Below are positions 57,249 through 64,000 of a stretch of DNA of 64,000 nucleotides, in pieces. Each line of letters begins with the position of its first letter. Positions within the stretch are counted from its first letter, which is position 1. Both the position numbers and the translations under genes were made by a program. Below the pieces are notes generated by a model. It was not told the origin of the DNA and did no database searches. It saw nothing but the letters and a program-made list of their open reading frames with translations. Source of the DNA: Albugo candida (taxonomy: Eukaryota > Oomycota > Peronosporomycetes > Albuginales); NCBI GenBank assembly GCA_040437565.1, contig JBDOQK010000002.1, forward strand, positions 434,001 through 498,000. Direction: 5' to 3'.

Positions 57249-58986
57249 ATGCTAAATGTCGGAAATCGCCGTCAAGAGCACTCGGAGAACTCGGGCAGAC
57301 TACATGGGCTCACTTGCATGCTTTCAATGTATGAGTCTCCACCTTCTGTGGAAGTAACGCTGGAAGAGTTTGAGCAATTTGCCATTAATCGATTGCATGG
57401 TACCTTGCATTTTGTATCGCAATGACATCTGCAAATAACAATTTCTATTGACAGCACTCAAAGCGGTCGAAAATTTTCGGCTTGGAAGCATAAATGTGAA
57501 AGAAAAGGAACAACGACTCGAAAAAGTGCTGCTAAAATACTTGCCACTTCGCAATTCTAGTCCCGGCGATTTGGAGCGAGCTCAAGAAGATATGGTACAG
57601 ATGTCGTTCTCGTGTTATTGTGATCTAATGCAATGATAAAAGCTTGCTGATGTACTCTCACACTACTTTCTTCGAATCGCTTTTTGCCAAACGGAAGAAT
57701 TACGTCGCTGGTTTATACAACAAGAAAGTGTATTATTCAGGTAATCCATTCAAGTGCATCACAGAGTGATTCTTACACTTTTCGATTCCAGATATCGTTT
57801 GGATAATATGATTCGTGCCGAGAAGCTTCTTTTTATGAAAAAGAACGGAATCATTTTCGATGAGGTATTACTCTCTCGCCAAATAACTATTCGATACATT
57901 ATTTCTATGTAGGTTTCCGTGTCAGAGATTGAAATGATCAAAGAAAAACTAACAGCTGTTCGAAACTCTTTCACACTGGATCGTAAAGAACGACTTCGGC
58001 CGCTAGGATCTTACTTTAAAGTGCCATTCACTCAAGTTTTGGATTTGGTGAGTGTCAAATTTCGTTGTTGACTCAAACGCTCACAATTCTTACTCAGGTT
58101 GGAGCTAGAAAGGTTTATATCGAAAAAGGATCGGCCTACGTCCCTTTTGACCAGGTCGTCTCCATTCTCGCGACTCGATTCCGAGCAAGTGTAAGAGCCA
58201 TGATTTATAGATTTGATGTAAATTTTAGTAATTCTCAATGTATCACAGCTGTCCAAAGCACTAGCGCAAGCGTATCGAAAGTATACCCGGTCTATGATCA
58301 GCCGTGATGGTCGACTAATTCCTATTCTTAACAACTTGGCGAAGCACCACATTGATGCAGATTACACTATACAGTCATCCTCAGTATTCAGCAGTGGAGA
58401 GAAAGTGACACCAGAAGCGATTGACGCGCTTTCCAGGACTTCCATGCCTTTGTGTATGCGAAGTCTGCATAAAGCACTACTCACCGACCATCATCTTCGT
58501 TTTGCTGGTCGCCAGCAGTATGGACTATTTCTCAAAGGCACAGGCTTACAACTGGAAGATGCAATTGCATTTTGGCGTCAGCATTTTTGCAAACGGATGA
58601 CTGTGGACGAATTTAATAAGACTTATGCTTACAATATCCGTCACAACTACGGTAAAGAAGGAAAACGAAAAGATTACGTTCCATACAGCTGCATGAGCAT
58701 CATCACAGGCAATCCTCCAAAATCGGGTGAGCATCATGGCTGTCCATTTCGGCATTTTGAGAAGGATCGGTTGCGTAAAAGTTTGCAGGGTGTTAAGGAG
58801 CACGAAAAAGATGAGATCCTTAGACTGGTGCAAGGTCGGCATTTCCAGGTCGCTTGCAAGAGATACTTTGAGCTGCAGCATCCGGGATACAATGGAGACC
58901 TAGCGGTGAACCATCCAAACAAGTATTTCGAAGAAAGTCGGCGCTATTACATCGAGAAAACGACTTCTACGAACGTGACAGCATAG
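57249..58986 (+). CDS. PRIM2: DNA primase large subunit
   Basis: Seven exons: 57249-57399, 57455-57594, 57643-57740, 57792-57864, 57913-58047, 58098-58190 and 58249-58986. Introns are 48-58 nt with all phases consistent; 475 residues. The N-terminal half shows [18 protein letters not shown] and [10 protein letters not shown]. The C-terminal iron-sulfur domain shows [47 protein letters not shown] and HGCPFRHFE. The four cluster cysteines are about C299, C378, C395 and C433, with the spacing expected for the 4Fe-4S cluster. PRIM2 works with the catalytic small subunit and DNA polymerase alpha to make RNA-DNA primers. The frame is complete to the stop at 58986; gap 10 repeats only its end. Confidence 0.96.
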
Positions 58987-59552
58987 ATACATTGGATAGG
59001 AATGNNNNNNNNNNNNNNNNNNNNNNNNNNNNNNNNNNNNNNNNNNNNNNNNNNNNNNNNNNNNNNNNNNNNNNNNNNNNNNNNNNNNNNNNNNNNNNNN
59101 NNNNAAGATGCAATTGCATTTTGGCGTCAGCATTTTTGCAAACGGATGACTGTGGACGAATTTAATAAGACTTATGCTTACAATATCCGTCACAACTACG
59201 GTAAAGAAGGAAAACGAAAAGATTACGTTCCATACAGCTGCATGAGCATCATCACAGGCAATCCTCCAAAATCGGGTGAGCATCATGGCTGTCCATTTCG
59301 GCATTTTGAGAAGGATCGGTTGCGTAAAAGTTTGCAGGGTGTTAAGGAGCACGAAAAAGATGAGATCCTTAGACTGGTGCAAGGTCGGCATTTCCAGGTC
59401 GCTTGCAAGAGATACTTTGAGCTGCAGCATCCGGGATACAATGGAGACCTAGCGGTGAACCATCCAAACAAGTATTTCGAAGAAAGTCGGCGCTATTACA
59501 TCGAGAAAACGACTTCTACGAACGTGACAGCATAGATACATTGGATAGGAAT
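58557..59552. other. Assembly gap with 448-bp duplicated flanks (gap 10)
   Basis: N at 59005-59104; bases 58557-59004 recur at 59105-59552. The second PRIM2 end is an artefact. Confidence 0.9.
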
Positions 59553-61050
59553 GTGATAAGTTTTAGGTTTGCATTCGCACTCGGGTTTCAAACGACTGTT
59601 AAAAATATCAGTTTACCTTCAAGTATTAGGGAGCAATGGAAATCTTCTAATTTTGACGTACGTCCTCAAGCGCTTTGTTATTGCGCTGAGTAGTCAAACT
59701 ATCAGACAAAGATGGGATGTAACGAGGGTCCAAGTAGAGACTTGATCCATTTGCAGGTGTTATGTCGCTTTTATATGAATGTTGCCGGAGATGGTATCGA
59801 AGAATCCAACTGATCAGATGAGTAAAACTTGGAATGATTGATGATACTTTTGGAGCGCAGGGAAATTAGCTGGACAAACTGGGGATCGAGCAGAGAACGG
59901 GCTGACCTATTCTAACGCCACTTAAATGAGGTGGGAGCATATTTACAACCGACTCAGCCGACAAAAGGAGTTCAGAGGAATGGAATGACATAAGCTTGTG
60001 TACAGGCAGGATGATGCGGACGAGTCAAACCGATCATATTCGAGACAGCGCGATATGTAGCTACCATTTTAGCCATTAGAGACAATTACACTGTTCCTAC
60101 TTGGAGCTCTGTTCACTCAATAGCAACTTCGTCTCGCAATGAACAAGTGAAGCTCGACTGGTAAACACAACATCAAATGTGCAAGTATTGCGACGGGAAA
60201 GTTATCTAGGGATGTCTCAGTGTCCCATCGTGGCAGAAATGACGATCGGATCAGTAAAATGTTTGACCGTAATTGCTCAAAGTCAAGAGACAAGGTTTAT
60301 TCATGGCTATAGATGCGACCGAAAGCACATGAAGTGAGCACTTCTCACTCTTGCCGATGGTTAGCGTAAAATCAGTGAAGTAGATGATACGCTCTCGGAC
60401 AGCGTGATAAAGCAGGCAAATATCGACTTTGATTAAGCTTTAATAGCCGCGACAATACTACGCGATTCGACGAAAGAAGTCAAGCCAAAAGATTGTATCG
60501 CCTCGCATATCTTATCAAATCGGCTAATATAGGACAAGCTACAAGAGCACTAAAAAACCTGGACACTATTTGAAATTGACGCAGGGCGGAAAATGCTCAA
60601 CCTGATTTAATGTAGACATATGGAGAGAGCTTGTCGTGTATAGAGCAGTTTGAACAAAAAAACGAATCGATTCGAGTGATTGGAGCAGCGGCTTCAAGCC
60701 TAAGATGCTGGAGTAGTAAAATATTTTAGACGTCGGATCCAGTAGGCATCTCGTAGTGGATGTTGAGATGCATGCTACAGGATCACAGCATCTCTACGAA
60801 TACACAGAATCAAGTATTCGCTCTATGGGAGCCCGCTTTTTTCCAGATTAGATGACAGCACACACCTCTTACAAAGATATGTTTTGGCATGATTGACATT
60901 ATTTCTTCTTCGTAATTTATTCATTACCATGATCGGATAAATCGTTTTACCGCCTATTAGCAATTCAATATTTATCTCCATAGCAAAACACATTTGCATC
61001 GCATCGTGCTGAGAAAAAAAAGAATCGTTGATCTCTCAAAAAAGGCGACC
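59553..61050. other. Gene-poor region, no supported gene
   Basis: About 1.5 kb with stops in all frames, no long frame and no recognised element. It could include the 3' flank of the Mutator-like element that follows, but I saw no terminal inverted repeat. Confidence 0.5.
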
Positions 61051-61061
61051 GCAGACGTCAA

Positions 61062-62330
61062 TTATTTCCAGGAGTCATGAGAATACGCGACCATGTTGCT
61101 CAGTTTTCCAGAATGCTTTAATGCTACTAGTGCATGAACGCAAGGCGAGCCAACATCTTTGAGTTTACCAGACGAGCATCGTACAGCTTTGCGAAATGCA
61201 AACTTCACCGGTATATTCCCCACCCCTGAGCGGATTGCGACAATGTAGCAACAGGTCGAGCTTTCATCAAAGGCACCCCACTTCACAGCGGCCATTGTTT
61301 TGCCCACCTTGTGCGATGCATGAGGAGCTAGCACTCCCCAGCCTTTCACTTTTCATATTTTAAAGCTCACTTGCACGCCACGTAACGCTTCCTACGCAGT
61401 CGATAGTAGGAAGACTGTGTTCCCTTTAGCATGCTATTTCACGCTTCCACATTGTTTGATGTCAAAGTGTTGTATCTTGGGCATGGTGAGAAAGCTGTTG
61501 ACCAATTCACGCCCAACCTACTGAAGCCATCGACGCACTGCTGTCCAAATTGGCGATATTTGCTTCCGCCTTCTCGTACTCCACCTTTGTCCGTGAGCGA
61601 GCCAATATCCACGTCGAATTCTTCAATAGTTAAACTTGTTACTTGTTGAAAATCTTCAGCAAATGATGAAAGCAGAAAAAGGTGTGAGACGTGTAGTACC
61701 GTAATCTGGATAGCTTACAGAAGTCCCTTGTCTCTATCCGATATCACGAATTCTAGACATGGCTTGGACATGGAAGAGTAGATAATTCAAAAAATCGACT
61801 CCAGTTAGCTTTATTCTCCACCGATTCAAGACCAGCTCCGATAATTTAGATCTTTTTGTTTTGATCAAAAGCATGCTACAAGGAGAATCCCACCGAGTGA
61901 CAGCTTCATAAATGTGCCATCTACTGATACACAACGCTCAGTGTACGCCTTATATTGTTGAAGCCCTTCTCGAAAAATGATACTCAACCGCATAAATTTA
62001 TTATCTAAATAACAAGCTTGGCTTCGTGCCCTCGAATCTTTAGCTCAGCCATGTAAGATAGAATGAGGCTGTATTGCTCAATATCACTTCCGAATAACTC
62101 GAGCTTCAACTTTTCGAGTGCGCGAGAACAGTTCAGATACGTGGCAGAAAATTCCTTCGTTCTTCAACTTTCTTTGGATTATCACGTGAGTCACTTTCCC
62201 ACCGAAGCTTATGGCCATATCTCTGACTGCAGGAATTACAGCAATCTTTTTCGCAGTCGCATATTTGCGAGACGCCTTTGATGATTCAAATACTTGACAG
62301 GAGTGAGAAAACAAATTTTGAGGAGGGCTG
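61062..62330 (-). mobile_element. Decayed Mutator-like (MULE) DNA transposon transposase
   Basis: Read on the minus strand, pieces of a MULE transposase appear in the right order but in changing frames. Near 61950 is SVDGTFMKLSLGGILLVACF, the DGTF motif with the first acidic catalytic residue. Near 61740 is EFVISDRDKGL, the conserved SDR block. Near 61440 is RYNTLTSNNVEA followed by a stop and NSMLKGTQ, the TSN block. At 61150-61200 is a SWIM zinc finger (CSSGKLKDVGSPCVHA), in which Ser replaces the second Cys of the usual CSCG. Several stops and frame changes show that it is inactive. Terminal inverted repeats and target duplication were not found, so the true element ends are unknown. It lies in a gene-poor stretch. 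Confidence 0.75.
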
Positions 62331-63518
62331 AATGCCTGTCAAAAGGAAAACTGCACAACAAGTAAACAGCCATGCTGTGTGCACACTGACTGCTTTATAA
62401 CGCCGTTTGTCGCTTGGCATCACATAAAACGGACAGTTAGAGTTTCGGTTGGACTCAATTACGGCTTGAAATGATATTTACCAGCGTAAGTCCTATTCTC
62501 GAAGAAGCTGCTGCTAGTTTGCTGTTGCTCGTCGTCACTGGTGTTGAAATGTGTAATGTGTACAGCTGTACGTATAGTACACATCCTTTTTGAATGTTTG
62601 TCATCTTGTGGTATTTTATATTTTATAATTCCTAATATCTTTCTGTCGACTTGCGCACCAAAAGCGAGTAACCCTCGACGACGCAAATGTATTATAGCGC
62701 TATAAAAATGGTGCCGTCCACTTGATTCTTTAGGAAATTCAGAACTGAACGATTCTTCTGGAGAAACTTTATAACTTGGACGTAAGTGAAAACAGTAACG
62801 TACGAAGATGATTTTTTTTTATTATAATAGAAAATTTTTGGTTTAAACAATCGAAAAATGCAAGATTCCACGGATCGACATACGGTACTCTTGATTTATA
62901 TACTGTGCTACAACAGTGGCGCCATTGATTTGGGCACTTCAATCCAGTCATGTGAGGTTTTCTAATTCAAGCAATCTCACTCTGTTGCATACATTTTACC
63001 CAAATATTCTATTTCGCACATAAAGCTTTGAGTTTGTTTCGGAGTCACTTATTCAAATGAATTTATTGTTTTTGATAAAAGTGACTCGCGCAGAGACGTT
63101 ATACGATATTGCATGGTGGTGCTCCTCGGAAAATACCAGTACGCAAAAAGCAAAAAAGGGAATGCTTACTGTAATTGTAAGTGTGCCTTATTGAGAAGCA
63201 AGAATCTAGAAGAACCGCTTTATATCTGCAAAAGAATGTCCTGAAACATACTTTGTATTAAGATTATTTTAAGAGCATGTGGAGTTTGAAAGTTGCCTAA
63301 AAGGAGAAGGCCTGTTATTTAATCCTTTCACAATGATTGGCAGCACTGGTACGAGTTTCTTTGAACTCAGAGGAAACGAGAGTATGCAAAAACTAGCAAG
63401 TATGAGGATTCGGAGAGAATAGAGAATAGAAAGCCGTATCAGATATCTCTCGCTGTCTGAAGCAAATCGATTAATTATCGAACGTCAATAACATGTCACA
63501 TAAAATAGTCATCTTCGA
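62331..63518. other. Gene-poor region, no supported gene
   Basis: About 1.2 kb, AT-rich, with only short frames (such as 62459-62686 minus) and no recognised motif. It includes the 3' flank of the msrA gene. Confidence 0.5.
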
Positions 63519-64000
63519 TCATCCATAACAGCGAATGGGAGTCTTGCTGCCTTTATCCGCACACTGGCCTCCTTTTTCCAAGTAGTGCTGATGAATCTCT
63601 TCTGCTGGCCAGAAGTGTCCTGCTTCCTCAATTTCGGTCACAATCGGACTTGACAAAGTTTTCTCATGTTCTTCTTTGGACAAAAATGCTTGCTTTCGCT
63701 GCACATCGGTATGATAATAAATTCCAGAGCGGTACTGCGTACCACAATCATTCTTTTGCCGATGTAGCGTGGTCGGGTCGTGAATATCCCAAAACACTTT
63801 CAGCAAGTCTTCGTAACTGACAATAGAGTCATCAAATTCAATGCGAACAGCTTCAGCGTGGCCGGTCTGTCCTGTACAGACTTGTTGATAGGTCGGATTT
63901 TCAGTTGCACCATTGGTGTACCCGACGGTTGTTTGGAGGATTCCACTTATGCGCTGAAATGCCAATTCAACGCCCCAAAAGCATCCTGCAGCAAATGTAG
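63519..64000 (-). CDS. msrA: Peptide methionine sulfoxide reductase MsrA, 3' part
   Basis: The frame enters from the right edge and ends at 63519; about 160 residues are in the window. The catalytic motif GCFWG is encoded just inside the edge (near 63980), followed by [56 protein letters not shown] and YRSGIYYHT. These are the hallmark blocks of MsrA, which reduces the S-form of methionine sulfoxide in proteins. Cys residues in the C-terminal part (QCADKG, IRCYG) could act as resolving cysteines. Only the N-terminus, with any targeting peptide, is missing. Confidence 0.95.
   Translation of the reverse strand, partial: TFAAGCFWGVELAFQRISGILQTTVGYTNGATENPTYQQVCTGQTGHAEAVRIEFDDSIVSYEDLLKVFWDIHDPTTLHRQKNDCGTQYRSGIYYHTDVQRKQAFLSKEEHEKTLSSPIVTEIEEAGHFWPAEEIHQHYLEKGGQCADKGSKTPIRCYG

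Noticed and set aside
59002-59535. Second copy of the PRIM2 3' end
   Set aside because: Identical to 58557-59004 and begins right after a gap; assembly artefact.
1-64000. tRNA, rRNA, CRISPR arrays, retroelements or virus-derived genes
   Set aside because: None was found by reading; no reverse transcriptase, integrase, capsid or long terminal repeat pattern was seen. A dedicated search would be more sensitive.

Overview
This is a compact eukaryotic nuclear contig. Genes lie tens to a few hundred bases apart on both strands, introns are short (about 45-80 nt, GT-AG), and the product set is typically eukaryotic: a Sec8-like exocyst subunit, Sec1/Munc18, primase large subunit, an EB1-like CH domain, an RP9 zinc knuckle, a Nma111/Deg7-type protease. 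Centrosome or flagellum-type coiled-coil proteins, large secreted proteins and a small secreted Cys-rich protein beside them suggest a zoosporic oomycete, perhaps an Albugo-like obligate parasite. That placement is inference; nothing in the window proves it.

Layout. 1-11 kb: edge fragment, small membrane protein, RP9-like splicing protein, then two tandem minus-strand coiled-coil genes (the second with LRRs and Sfi1-like W repeats). 11-22 kb: a divergent pair of very large secreted paralogs (1368 and 1485 aa by my exon models) that I cannot assign to a family; this is the most interesting system here. 21.8-27.8 kb: E2 enzyme, TruA-type pseudouridine synthase, Sec8-like protein, mitochondrial mS26-like protein. 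27.8-41.5 kb: gene-poor island with a decayed copy of the SEC1-PRIM2 gene pair, one gene with an apparent frameshift, and a diverged tandem duplication around a secreted Cys-rich protein. 41.5-59 kb: dense housekeeping block (Nma111/Deg7-type protease, PH protein, SET protein, EB1-like CH protein, HAD phosphatase, nuclear basic protein, coiled-coil ER-type membrane protein, Sec1, primase large subunit). 59.5-63.5 kb: gene-poor, with a decayed Mutator-like transposase. The right edge holds the 3' part of MsrA.

The sequence contains ten runs of exactly 100 N. At nine of them the bases before the run are repeated after it (125 to 1368 bp), so these are unmerged contig overlaps and not biological duplications. 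Any gene crossing one appears with a doubled segment; lengths given here remove it.

Exon models were worked out by hand from splice sites, frame and family similarity; boundaries may be off by a base or so where not constrained by phase.
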